Shown one piece after another: positions 24,995 to 36,369 of a stretch of 64,000 nt of DNA. The DNA is taken from assembly GCA_033002965.1 (NCBI GenBank), contig JAURVB010000177.1:1-64000 (forward strand), read 5' to 3'. The notes beneath the pieces are model-generated. The model was given only the letters and a program-made list of their open reading frames with translations, searched no databases and was not told the origin of the DNA. The stretch comes from Piper betle. Taxonomy: Eukaryota; Streptophyta; Magnoliopsida; Piperales; Piperaceae. The stretch's first letter is position 1; every line of letters starts with the position of its first letter. The translations under genes were made by a program, and so were the position numbers.

Positions 24995-26390
24995 TACTTG
25001 ATGGCGAATGTGAAGGCGGCGGTAGCGGTGGTAGTCGGAGAATGGTGAAGGGCGGTGGTGGTGGAAGGGAGAAGAGAACGATGAAAATGGCGGTTGCGCG
25101 AAGTGAAGTAACCGAACATTTGAATAGTATTTTTTTTTAGTCACGTCACGATGAGTACGCCACCCGACGGACGCCCCATTTATAATTTAACACGTGTCTT
25201 ATTTTCCCTCCCGTTATAACGAAGGCGTGCCCACCTGGCGTGACGAAATATTTTTTTCCCAAAGGCAACCGTCGAGAAATCGTTTTTTAAAAATGGGAAA
25301 TTAATTTTTTTTTGAAACACTGGATTTTAATTAAATTTATTATATATAACTATATTTAAATTAGGCTAAGATATCGTGACATTGCGCGACTTAGATTAGA
25401 AAGGTTTTGATTATATATATATATATTAAATTAAATAAAGAAATAATAATGAACTTTGATTGTGGTTATAAATCAGAATTGGGCTTAAATTCTGATTTTA
25501 GATGCAAAATAGTACATGGCATCATATTAGTCTATTTTAGTTTCTAAAACCATCTTTATATAAGTGATGAAAAAATAACATTATTTTGACCATTTTAGTG
25601 AAAAATTAGTTTTATAGATAGTTGTAAAATCATTAGTCTCCGATTATTTACGACAATCGTAAAATTGATAAAAATTAAAACGTGATTTATAACTTCATTT
25701 TCATATAAAAGACCTGCATATAGCATCATTTTAATAGAAAAGAAAAAACCAAAAAACTTTATTAAATAACACGAGTAAGTTGAATTTAAGATAAGTTATG
25801 GTTAAACATAAAATGATCCCAATTTTGAGATGAACCGATCTGGTTTAACATTTTAAAACTATAATTTTGATTCGGATCGACTCGGTTCAATTCTGGTCAA
25901 GAAGAGTTTGGAGTTGAGGAGTCTCAGTTGTTATCTTAGTTTGGGGAGTCTGCTTAGAGATCTCCCTATTTTAATCCCAAAAAATGAGCTATAAATTACC
26001 CAAATAAAGATTTAAAGTTATCCTTCTTCATTTCATACTAATCAATTCCTCTTGCATTTCCTTAATCAATCTCATATTTAATGGATGACTTTGCTTAGAA
26101 ATGCTTGCTGCTCTCTCCTATTATTTTTGCTTGGTGAATTATAGTGGTAAATCCGAATTGAAACTTCTTGTTCTCTGCTGTCATAGTTTGTTTCTGCTTA
26201 TTTTCATCTTTATTTTTGTGATTCTACAATGAACTTGCTATAAGAAATCATGGGTCAGTTTGCAATTCAGTAGATGTTTTTTAAGAGAAAGACATTGCTC
26301 ATGTTTTCTTATGTGTGTGCGTGTTTTTTTTTTTACGGATTAAGATTTGAAGGTGTTTGATAGAAGTTTTCCATGGTCGACTGTCTTTTC
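24995..26390. other. Intergenic DNA and probable 5' leader of the next gene
   Basis: 25000-25290 is a GC-richer island (GGCGGCGGTAGCGGTGGTAG...) without a supported frame. The rest is AT-rich. A plausible 5'-UTR intron lies between about 26147 (donor-like GTAAAT) and the acceptor at 26397. Confidence 0.35.
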
Positions 26391-26397
26391 TTTGCAG

Positions 26398-26854
26398 CAT
26401 AGACTCAAATTTGCTGAAAATGTGTAAATGCTTTGAGTTCCTTCGCTGGCTCATTCCTTGTACTAGAAAAAGTGAGGAATCTGGTGATGGTGGAGATTAT
26501 AAAGCTATTTTAGAGGCAGATTGTCATGGCCATGGTGAGAGTGTTATTTTGGAAGAAGAGGTTGTTCATGATGATGTTGGAAAGGCAGAGTCAGGAGCCA
26601 AGCATGAACAAATGCAAAACAAGCAAAGGGTTTTGTCGCAAGATTCTCGAGATGAAGCGTCAATGGTTCCAAATAATAGTTTGTGTTCAACTCCTATGAA
26701 GTTGGCCCCTTCTGTTTTTGAAAACAAAGTGGAAGATGACGATCATCAAGAATGTCAATATGCAACATCAGCTGTATCACCCTCACATTTTGTAGAGAAA
26801 TTGCAGTCTGCATCCGAAGCAAATGAGGAGCTTAATGATGTTGAAATCTTTGAG
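26398..26854 (+). CDS. Orphan first exon, unrecognised protein (145 codons)
   Basis: The exon follows a good acceptor (TTCTTTGCAG at 26388-26397). The first ATG in the exon is 26420 and the frame stays open for 145 codons to VEIFE followed by GTGTAC, a usable donor at 26855. The protein is acidic and low in hydrophobic content. Its start, MCKCFEFLRWLIPC, has the same spacing of aromatic, LR and Cys residues as MANFFVSVLRCLLGRC at the start of the SDE3-like gene 2.9 kb downstream, so it may be the first exon of a related gene that lost its body. No following exon of such a gene is found: the next coding sequence is a broken Asn-tRNA synthetase. The function is unknown. Read without splicing, the frame ends at 26947. 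Confidence 0.4.
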
Positions 26855-27335
26855 GTGTACATTCCATATAACCACAAAGTATCCCATATGTACAATTTAT
26901 TTGGTTCCGAATATTGGTTTACATTTCATATAAGCATGAACTGCTAGCGTTATATAACTTCTTACTCTGTTGAAATTAGAGTAGAACTTCACTTTACCAG
27001 TACAGAAAGATGAAATATTAATTAACATATAATATAAACATTTTTTGTCAAAACCTATCATCTAAATTGGATAGATAATTGATTGATTATTGAATGCCTT
27101 TTTCAATGGGAATCCATTTCCTTATCCATGATATCATATTTTTCTTAAACAACTCACTACATTTGAATATCATTGACAGCAAACTTTGAAAATGTAAACC
27201 AAGAATGCCAACAATCACATTTTGCTATTCTAAGCTCCAGGATACATTTGTATTCATTTCAATTTAGAAAGAGCATTGTTAATGTTTATGTGAACTTTGA
27301 TGATTAATTGTGTTGATTATCACAGGGAAGAGTAG

Positions 27336-28314
27336 TACGGCAAGGAGCAGCTAGAAGGACCACTCTCTGAGCTTGCAAAGGCAAAGGAAAGTTTTACAAA
27401 ACTGAAAGACAAAGCTAAGCTTAATCCTGGCCTTCCTGCAAAGGATGAAAAGATAGATTATTCTCAAGATTTCTTTTCTCGACAGCCATTTCTGACAGTA
27501 TCAGGGCAGCTTCACGTTGAGACATATGCTTGTAATGTAAGCAGTGTTTACACATTTGGGCCAACCTTTAGAGCTGAACATTCTCATACCTCAAGGCATC
27601 TAGCAGAGTTCTGGATGGTAGAGCCAGAGATAGCTTTTGCAAGTTGGCAGGTGGCATTCTGGGTTGAATCCTATACTACTTTTTCTTTTTTGTGTTTGTT
27701 TCTTTTGGTTTTTATTTTTAGGTTTTTTCTTCATTCTCAATGATCTTGTGAAAAAGCCCTTCAATGTTTGTTACGCTGTAATGTGATGTTTGCTTGAATT
27801 TTTTTTTAGCATGCATAGTTACCCGTGCATAAATCTACTTTTTATTTTCTTTAAGAAGATATGAATTGTGCTAGGCATACCGTGAGATCCCTCAACTTAA
27901 TTGTATATTTAATATTTAATGGGGTAAAATCTTTTTATAAGTAAAAATAAATTATAAATTTTAAATTTGATTAACTACTTTTAAAGAGATAATTTAGCCT
28001 ATTATATTATACTTTGCGTTGAGTCGTTATACTTCATATAATATCTGTGCAAATGGCTACCGGAAAAATGTTCCGACAATGTGGATTTCATTGTAAAGCA
28101 TATTGATAAAAGGGCTGGGGAGCGTTTGCTACTTGTCTCGTCTTCACCTTTTGAGCGCATTACTTATACGGAAGCAGTTGAAAAGCTAAAGACTGTTAAA
28201 GATAAGAAATTTGAGAACAAGGCGGAGTGGGGAATGGAGCTCTTTGCAACAGGTCTTGACAACATCAGGGATGTAATACCCTTCCCCAGGTACCCAGGGA
28301 GAGCAGATCTTTAA
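27336..28314 (+). pseudogene. Broken cytosolic asparagine-tRNA ligase
   Basis: Two blocks of the class II Asn-tRNA synthetase (charges tRNA-Asn with Asn in the cytosol). Block 1 (27342-27650) reads [18 protein letters not shown]...[19 protein letters not shown]...[30 protein letters not shown] and ends at a donor-like CAG/GTGGCA. Block 2 (28042-28314) reads YLCKWLPEKCSDNVDFIVK...PFERITYTEAVEKL...FENKAEWGMEL and then jumps directly to LFATGLDNIRDVIPFPRYPGRADL and the native stop. The jump removes roughly 150 residues between motif 2 and motif 3, including most of the catalytic core. In-frame stops occur at 27333-27335 and 28039-28041; the anticodon-binding N-terminus is absent; and repeat R (27877-28040) sits in the intron, abutting block 2 where the acceptor should be. 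The retained intron argues against a processed copy. It cannot make a working enzyme. Confidence 0.85.
27877..28040 (+). repeat. 165-bp repeat R, copy 2, inside the pseudogene intron
   Basis: Diverged copy of 23797-23963, with the same ordered landmarks (GTGAGATCCC, AGTAAAAATAAATTATAAATTTT, GAGTCGTTATA). It ends one base before block 2 of the Asn-tRNA synthetase reading frame, where a splice acceptor and about ten codons are missing. Confidence 0.5.
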
Positions 28315-29352
28315 CGACATACATGTTTCTTCAATTCAGTGAGTAAGATATGGTTACCATGAAGGCATAGTATGAAGTTTCATTTTGGTCTCTTTTTCTA
28401 ATACTTATTATCATTGAACTCATTGGATGGTACTGCATGTCTTCACTTGCATCAAATCCCTGCCACTTTGTCGGGAGTGATTCATCCGCCAATTTTAACA
28501 TACGTCTACTTTTCTCCTACTTGTATTTGTTTGTTTTTGTAAAGTGGTCTATATTGTTGTTCAGATTGAGATATTCCACATATGTTGTAGACTGATGAGC
28601 TCTCGTAAAAAGTCAAGGCCCTCAATTCGATATTGGGTGGAAACTTGTGAGAAGGCCTTCTTTTGAACTCAATCAGTCTGATCCTTGATTATTTAGTCAA
28701 AGTATTTAAATGTTCAAAGGAAGGCTTTTTTACTCGGAAATATATTTATGGTAGTCTACCAATGTAATATTTGGAATTTACGATTAAAGAGTGGTCTAAT
28801 ATATTATTCACGTTATCTTCTATGTTATTCACAATTTAAAGGTTTTTTTTATATTGACTTCATTACGCTTGGTTTGAGTTGTAAAATTATTTAAGGTTTA
28901 ACCGGATTGGTCTTAAAAATCAACTAAACTATATTTTTTATTATTTTTTTTAAAAAAAAACATCAAATGTCAGCGATGACCTGATCTTGCCATGACCTTA
29001 AGGTAGCCCTGGGCAGGCAACAGTCAAATTTGCTAAAACTCTCCTCCTTTTTCTTTGTTTTCTTGTCCTGGCCCTCACTCCGACCAAGGCTTCCATGTTT
29101 AAGGCCTTGCAAGAAATAGCTATCTGATGCCCAAACTCAATTTATAGTATTTGGGAGTCATGGAGTTGCAATGAAATTCGTTTGGATTCTTTGTATATCT
29201 TATCCCAACATACATACATGCTTTGAGTACTTCTTTTCTCACATGATTTTGTTTAATACCGATTCTACTTAGTATAGTATTCCAAGTGATTTAGTTGGAC
29301 TGCAACTGATCGATCGGTCTCTAGTTCAGCTCAACCTGAGCAGTTTTCAGAA
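28315..29352. other. Intergenic DNA and 5' region of the SDE3-like gene
   Basis: No coding sequence seen. TTTTCAG immediately before the ATG at 29353 would be a good acceptor, so a 5'-UTR intron is possible. Confidence 0.4.
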
Positions 29353-32128
29353 ATGGCCAACTTTTTTGTTTCCGTCCTTCGATGTCTTTTGGGTCGATGT
29401 CTTTTTGGTGCCGACGATGATCCCATTGAAGCTCCGGCTCCCGTGCCGACTGGTTATCAATCGAGGACTTTTTATAGTTCGTCTAGTTCTCCATCTACGG
29501 CAGGTTCAGATCATGCCCAGTACTTGATTTGTCGACCATCAACTTCTTCTACTCAATCCAATATTTCCTATGTCACTAAACTGCGTGATTCTCCTCTGCA
29601 CGACAAAGTGAACAAACTGTCACCTAATCCCCCTTCTTCAATTGAAGCACAACCAGTAACCCGGAAGTCGATTGCTTCAGATCTTACTGCACACAGATCA
29701 TATCAAGCTAATTCTTTAATGTCGCCGGCGTCACCTTCTCCTTCTCCAACTGCGCCAAAACCTAGTACCCAGAAGCAAATGTCGAATTCTTTTGCTCTAT
29801 CAAATGCCAATCTGGTTAGTAGCAAGAGACCTTTGGAATCATCTTCAACTATTCCTCCCACAGTGCCATCTATCACTGACATAGAGAAGATGCTTGAAGT
29901 GTATTTGGGGAATAAGGGTCAGTCAAATTCTCATTACTCCAACACTAGCAAGAGTTCTTCACTGTCCTCAGACGCACCTTCCTCTTCTTCCCCACTCTTA
30001 TCACCCAAATCAGATGCTAAGAAGGTGATGACTTTGGACTCCCCAAAGCAAGGTACTGTGACAAACTCAAAGTATGTGTGGAAAGTGAGGAACAAAGACA
30101 TATCCACAGACAAGGATTTGAACACTTCACCGCTTGATGAACCAACACGTTCATTACCTGCTCTAAAGCCCAAGGTCGCATTGTCCTCAGACGCACCTTC
30201 CTCTTCTTCCCCACTCTTATCACCCAAATCAGATGCCAAGAAGGTGATGACTTTGGACTCCCCAAAGCAAGGTACTGTGGCAAACTCAAAGTATGTGTGG
30301 AAAGTGAGGAACAAAAACATATCCACAGACAAGGATTTGAACACTTCACCGCTTGATGAACCAACACGTTCATTACCTGCTCTAAAGCCCAAGGTCGCAA
30401 TTCCTGTTTTCAAAGTCCCAGATGAACTGGAACATGAGTTTGAGGGAGGCAAGGTGCCCAGAATTTTATTAACACCCTTATCACAGTCTACTTACCGGGA
30501 ATATTTCGCAGCTCTCATGTCTGCAGAGGACTACTACTGTGAGGTGCGGGCCTTGTATCTTGTCTGATCTTCTTTTGTTCTTGAACATTCTTTGGATGTA
30601 TTAATGTAAACATTTACTATCAGAAATGGAGTGACTATCTTCTTAAAGAAGTAGTTTTGGAGATCAGAGAGGAATCAACATCCGACAAAAATAAGAAGTT
30701 TAATAATGTTCATGTTTATCACTCCCAAAAGAATGATAGAAAGAAGTTTGTGGTCTTTGAGATTGACTCTATTCCTGAGAGGAGGCCTTACTTGCTCTCA
30801 AGAGATTTTGTGCACTTGAAGCCAACACACAAGCAAATCAAACCTTTTGAGGTCAGTTTCTCCTTAAACCCACCACACCTCTTTACTAACCGTTACAAAG
30901 AGTCCATAATTTGCAAAGAAATTCCTCTTTACTCAATCCATTTTTTGTCTGTTCATTGAAAGTAGCAGAAAAGAATTGATTTACCTGCTTGGCTTTTCTT
31001 GTTGTATAACATGAAATAGAGGCTTATAGTTGCAGTTGCAAGCATATCATTTGTTCATAAAAATTGTTGGTGGTGATCTTCCTTGTGCTTACAAGTTTTA
31101 ATATCTATGATCTAACCCAACAATTTGATCTCAGTTTGCAAATTTCAACGATGGTATCTGTTTTATAACAGGGGATTGTATTACGAGTAGCAAAAAGTTC
31201 ATTTGTTCATACACAGTTTGGCAACGATTTCCACTTGCAACATACATCAACATCCAAATACGATGTTAGCTTCTCCTTCAACAGAGTGTGCTTGAAGCGT
31301 TGTCACTTTGCAATCCGTGCTATAACAGACTCTATCTTCCAAAATTTTCTTTTCCCAGACCAATCTCTGAGGGTCATTGATATTGACCAGGATCAAGAAC
31401 AAGTCATCTTCTACAACCAAGCTCTTAGTTCAGAGGAGAGAGCTGCTGTTGGTCACATACTAAATCTTTGGTGCCCACCTCCATATCTGCTTGTTGGACC
31501 ACTCTGTATGCTTCCACGTTCTAAATCACATACTACATCACCATGTGAATTGTCCACAACCGGAAGAGTCATAAGAGAAGCAGTTCTGCAAATCTATAGA
31601 GCTGATCCAGCGAGCCGAATACTTATCGCGACTCCTTGGAACAAGACCTGTGATGTTCTCATGCAAAGCTTGACAAATTGTATACCTGCCCATGAACTGT
31701 TTCGAGCTAATGCAGCTTTCAGAGCGGTTAAAGATGTTCCTGATGATATTCTTGATCTGACCATGTATAACTCGGAAGAAGAATGCTTTGCCATGACTAG
31801 TCTGCCTGATCTTCTCAAGTTCAGAGTTATATCCACCACCTTCATGAGCAGCTTTAGGTTGTACAATGAAGGAGTGAAGGCAGGGCATTTTTCCCATGTC
31901 TTCTTGGCTGATGCTTCATCTGCCATTGAACCTGAGGTATTGGTGGCATTGGTGAGCCTTGTGGATGTCATGACGGCGGTTGTGGTCACTGGTTCTCGTG
32001 GAGATTGCCCAGATAGAATCAGATCTGATATCTCCAAAAAATGTGGATTGAAGGTCTCATACTTTGAAAGGCTTCTTAAGAGCAGTCTCTACTCGAGAGA
32101 GGACCCTTCATTTCTGTCATATCTTTGA
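29353..32128 (+). CDS. SDE3-like SF1 helicase-fold protein with lost Walker motifs, 791 aa
   Basis: Three exons: 29353-30543, 30624-30851 and 31172-32128, all phase 0 with GT/AG borders (GAG/GTGCGG, ATCAG/AAATGG, GAG/GTCAGT, AACAG/GGGATT). They join to an open frame of 791 residues. Residues 1-350 are Ser/Pro-rich and include a recent 73-residue tandem duplication (204-276 and 277-349). From about 360 the protein follows plant SDE3/MOV10-type RNA helicases, the RNA-silencing amplification factors: YREYFAALMSAEDYYCE, then a barrel-like segment, GIVLRVA and FLFPDQSL. In RecA1 the P-loop expected after PPYLLVGP is replaced by LCMLPRSK (from about 584), and the Walker B DEAG position reads DASS (720-723). 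The frame stops after SYFERLL...SFLSYL, so RecA2 is absent. Splicing and frame are conserved while ATP-binding residues are gone, so it may be a non-catalytic paralogue; a young pseudogene is the alternative. Confidence 0.82.
29962..30399 (+). repeat. 219-bp in-frame tandem duplication in the SDE3-like exon 1
   Basis: Copy 1 is 29962-30180 and copy 2 is 30181-30399. I count about four differences between them (first base, GATGCTAAG/GATGCCAAG, GTGACA/GTGGCA, AAAGAC/AAAAAC). The unit encodes 73 residues starting LSSDAPSSSSPLL and ending with KPKVA. Confidence 0.95.
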
Positions 32129-32394
32129 TCTACTAGTTTGTAATTTCCCACTTATGCTACGTTAGTGATCAAATGATTTCTACTTTGTGAATCTTTGACA
32201 TGCAACAAAAATGCCATGTTCATTCATAAAACTTTTAGTGAACTTTGTACCAAATCTTTGGCCAAATACAGGAGCATGGAATGGCATGATATTATACAAT
32301 GACTAACAAGGCACTTGTCTCTATGAACTATATATCAGAAAATAGTTGCCATTGTTCAATTCAACTACGTCTGTCGCTAGGAATACAAAACATC

Positions 32395-32513
32395 TTACTT
32401 ATTTCCACGTTTTTGCCTACGAAGTTGATCTTCTAAAGCTTCATAAGTTGTAGGGTTCTTGATCATACCTTTCTTGCCCAGAAAATCCTCACGAGCTTTC
32501 CTCTGGTAATTTT
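32395..32513 (-). pseudogene. Terminal coding exon fragment, unrecognised protein
   Basis: On the minus strand the frame reads (Q)RKAREDFLGKKGMIKNP...YEALEDQLRRQKRGNK and a TAA stop at 32395-32397. The basic, helical, gap-free reading and natural C-terminus look like a real last exon, converging on the SDE3-like gene. Directly upstream (higher coordinates) the sequence becomes dispersed-repeat copy 3 (from about 32515), so either an intron starts there (ACCAG at the junction is acceptor-like) or the gene was cut by the repeat. I cannot name the family. Confidence 0.45.
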
Positions 32514-32514
32514 A

Positions 32515-32821
32515 AAATGCGAATGGAAGTGACGAAAGATAAGGCTTTTTTTTTGGTTTTCCAACGCAAGAGAAACCTTTCTTAATGAGGCCTCATTCAT
32601 CTTCTTCTTTTTCTTTGAACGGTCAAGCAACTAGAGGGAGACATGCAGTATATCTCAATAACAAGTGTTTAAAGCATAGAGGATGTCTAGTATTTGGGAA
32701 TTAATGACAGTTAATGTCTAAATAAGGATTTCTTTATAATTGATCCTCTCATGATATCAAGGTGACATGAACCATATGTATCAGTTATACAACTTGATAT
32801 TTGTTACCAAACTAACATTAA
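32515..32821 (+). repeat. Dispersed duplicated segment, copy 3, left part
   Basis: Matches 24836-24975 and 20460-20695 (AATTTTAAAATGCGAATGGAAGTGACGAAAGATAA, ATATCTCAATAACAAGTGTTTAAAGC, ATGATATCAAGG(T/G)GACATG, TTTGTT(A/G)CCAA). It is cut by the CACTA element at 32822 and continues at 41791. Confidence 0.65.
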
Positions 32822-34084
32822 CACTAGTAGAGCAACCGCGCATGCGGTCGCTTAAGACCCAATATCCGGTCACTAAAACTTTTTGTGACCAAAACTACGA
32901 CCAGCAAATGCGGTCAAAGAAGGTGGAGTCACTGATGAAATTTGCAACTGAATATGTTTTCCAATCGCAACTTTGAAACCGGAATTAGCCGTCGCTTTAC
33001 CGTTTCAAATTTTGCGACTCTATATGCAGTTCCAGTGCTAGTCGCTAAATATTTTGCAACTGTACTAACGGTTGTAAATGCGGTCTCAAATTTTGATGCA
33101 AAATGAATTTCCAGTCACAAAGCCGATCACAATGAGGGCACAAACGGTCACAAATCCGTCACAAATAAAAAAACTTTAAAAAATATTTTATTTTGCAATT
33201 CCCTATTAAACACAATAAATTGACTAATAACACAATTTTAAATACTATATAACCAATCAAGATATCATAAAGAGAATCTAAATTGAATAAAAATTATTTA
33301 TCAAGTACATCAATTTGTTAAATATAATTGATATATATATCAAATACAATATCAACGAGATGGATCTCTAGGATAATTTGGCCAGTTAGGTCTCAATGGG
33401 CCCTTCACATAAACACTTCTCTTGCAAAATAAAACATTCACAGAAGCTCCTCCAACTCTTATTTCTTCTTCGCTTCATGTACCTATATATGTAAAATGGT
33501 CCTTCTAATATCAGTTCATCCTTTAACCGAACCGAAATATTATATTATTTAATATTATTATCTCTGAATTTAATTACATGAAAGATCACGCCCACAAAAC
33601 CCTTAAGATTTAAACCTACTTGCGTCTTGGATGGAAGATAACCACTACCCACAACTGCAACAAGATAAAAAATAAAGGAAATATAAGCATTATTTAAAAT
33701 ATTATAAATTATTAAAAATGTAAGTTACCGAAACACAGGGTTATTATATTAGCATACTAAGTGAAAGGTAAATATATTTGATGACTAAAATAAAATAGAA
33801 AAGCAACATAACAAGACAACAATGTCACAGGAGTATGTGTATGTATAAAGACTTATAGTCCCTCAGTATCTGCCAGCAACACTCTAGGCACACCCTTTCT
33901 CCTATCATCTCCAATTCCACCATGCTCCTCTCCTCTGAGCTCTGAAGGCAAGCCAAGTACAATGCAATCATGATATACGTTGCATAATACGGTACCTGTA
34001 ACCCTTCACATCTCTAGTTGTGAGAAGTTTATAGACGCATGGGTGAAAATGATGTAGCAAAAAGAAAAAGTAGAGTGTTGTGTC

Positions 34085-34745
34085 GATCCCATTGACATTG
34101 AAACAACTGGGCTCTTCAACAGGTTGCACCTTGGGACTTACCTCTCAAAGTGGGACTTACCTCGAGAAAGAAGGTAACTTGCGATTGGTTTTTTATGTTT
34201 TTGAAAAACAAGTAGAAGACTGCTGGCCTGAGAGAAGGCGGCCTCTCTTCGGGCCCCAACTCAGGAGCACTCAGGTCGTTGCATGACGCGAAAGAGTCCA
34301 CATGCCTTTCTACTCAGTACATTCTTTAATAGATTTCCCCGGCTCCTTGCTAGGCTTCACTTCTCTCTTCATAGAAAGAGGCAGAAGAAGCGAAAATCTC
34401 TCCACAGTCAGTCGATGAAGCAACAAAACTAAGCCAAAATTGCTTAATCAGAGAAACTAATGCCCTTGTTCTACTTTTCCAAAGCTGCCGAGTGGAAATG
34501 ACGCGGGGCCCTCAAATGCTGGTCCGTCATAATGGGGCCCCTGCGGACTCGCTTTTCCTTTAGCCAGAAAAGAGAGGGTGCTCCCGGTTGAGCAACCGCA
34601 CCCTAGGGTCACGCCCGACGAAGCTGGGCCTTCACATCGTGGGCTAGTTTCTAGCAATCGGAGTCTCGAGTCATCACTGAGGGCTCGAGTTCAATTGCTC
34701 GAGAGAGAGGGTTGTCAATTTCTCGCGCAGAATTATCCTGGCAAA
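34085..34745. other. Mitochondrial-like (NUMT) insert within the CACTA element
   Basis: This stretch contrasts with its surroundings: balanced base composition and the purine/pyrimidine style of plant mitochondrial intergenic DNA (GAGAGAAGGCGGCCTCTCTT, CTTCATAGAAAGAGGCAGAAG, CTCGAGAGAGAGGG). No mitochondrial gene is recognised in it and the ORFs are short. The assignment rests on sequence style only. Confidence 0.4.
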
Positions 34746-34764
34746 TATTGGGAGGATGTGAGAC

Positions 34765-34965
34765 ATCTAAATGACCCGAATTAAGTGGATTGTGATAAAA
34801 CTACCACTTAACTCGTCCCACAATATAAAACAACTCACCCATCAGATATAAGTGTAAAATAAGAAATGAGTCCTAAACTGACCTGATCTCCAAGCAACAA
34901 GCAATTTACCAACAAGCTCGAACCACGTGACCTATAAACGAACCCAACTCAACATCTTGCACAAT
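34765..34965 (-). mobile_element. Fragment of the 3-kb LTR family (copy F)
   Basis: Matches 7672-7830 in copy B: AAATG(A/G)CCCGA(A/G)TTAAGTGG, ACCACTTAACTCGTCC against GCCACTTAACCCGTCC, and GAGTCCTAAAC(T/G)GACCTG. Both ends are lost. Confidence 0.5.
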
Positions 34966-36369
34966 TTATATGATAGATGTATGAGAATGCGTTATCCAAC
35001 AGGATAAGATTAATTTAAATCAATTGTTATATACATATATTTGTAAATTACAATAGATGAATAAAACTATAACCTGAATGAATGAAAAAGAACAATAACA
35101 AAATAATAGTGCAAGAGTTACCAAAATATAAGATTTAACTAAACTGTAAGTATACAAGATAAAAGTTTCAAATCTGGTCAAAAGTTAGACTTTCATCAAA
35201 TGTAAAAAAAGAGGATTAGATAATGGCTCACTAAAGATTCAATGACAAAAATATATACTTCAAAGTATAGTTAGCGTACGAGATACCTCGCCGTGCAATC
35301 AATTTTACTGGCAAATTCTGACAAACTCCGATGGATGACAATGTTGGGAAAATTCAACAATAGGTGAAAAGATAATAACAATATGATTTGAAATTTAGGG
35401 TAGAAAGATGTGTTTATAAAGACAAAGTTTTTCATTAAAAAATGAGAAGACAAGAAAATAAAAAGACAAATAATCTTTATATAGGAAATTAAAAAGGTGT
35501 ACACATAATTATTAGACACGCCCTACCATGTGATATGATCTATTAATGGGGCATGACTTATGACATCTTTATGGCTATAATTAAATTGTACTTACACAAA
35601 TTTCATGACTTTTGTAACGGTACAACACTAAAGAAATTTTTAAATGAGTATGAAGTCAAAATGATCAATATATAAAGTAGAAGATTATGAGGAAGTGGTG
35701 TGATAGCAAGCCAAAGGTCATATTAACTTAGGTACTTGATAAGATCTTAACAATAAATGCATGATTAAAACACCCCCCTCCAAAATGAACCCTCTAATGT
35801 GTAAACGACCTTATTAAGTACTTATAAAACACAACACATGTCAAACAAAACCACACCAACAAACATCCACATGAGCAAAGCCTTCTAAACCAATGCAAGA
35901 GCAACACCAACTCTCTCTAGAACCAAGAGCCAAAAATCAAGCCAAACCAAATCGAACCAACAAGTAAATTGAATTAAACCGAAGGCCAAAACAAATAAGG
36001 CACAGATTTTACAGGTCCCTTCTATCCAAAAAATGTAACACACACTACGAAAGTAAGACAAGGTACACTAAAGCAAGACAAGTTTAATGTAAATAAAGGT
36101 TAATACTTACAACTAATACCTTAGATTTCTTGTTCGCGTAAGGACCCCTTCCTTTGTTCTTCCGATGTCTGTGATTGAACAAAACGTGCTAATGCACAAG
36201 CCCTCTTAAGTCTTCCTCCTGCATTAGTCAATAACATAAATAAATTGACCGATAAATTAAATTTTAACTAAAGAAATGAACTCCGAGTTATACTTGACGT
36301 TTTTTGTGGATTTCTATGCTGACTAATCCCCCAACATGATGGGTTAAATCACGGTCCTTCTTTGTCAGT

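Noticed and set aside
29934..30452. 172-codon minus-strand frame opposite the SDE3-like exon
   Set aside because: It mirrors the tandem duplication in exon 1 and has no splice or domain support.
31538..32037. Minus-strand frames opposite SDE3-like exon 3
   Set aside because: Shadow frames of the helicase-fold exon, which matches a known family on the plus strand.
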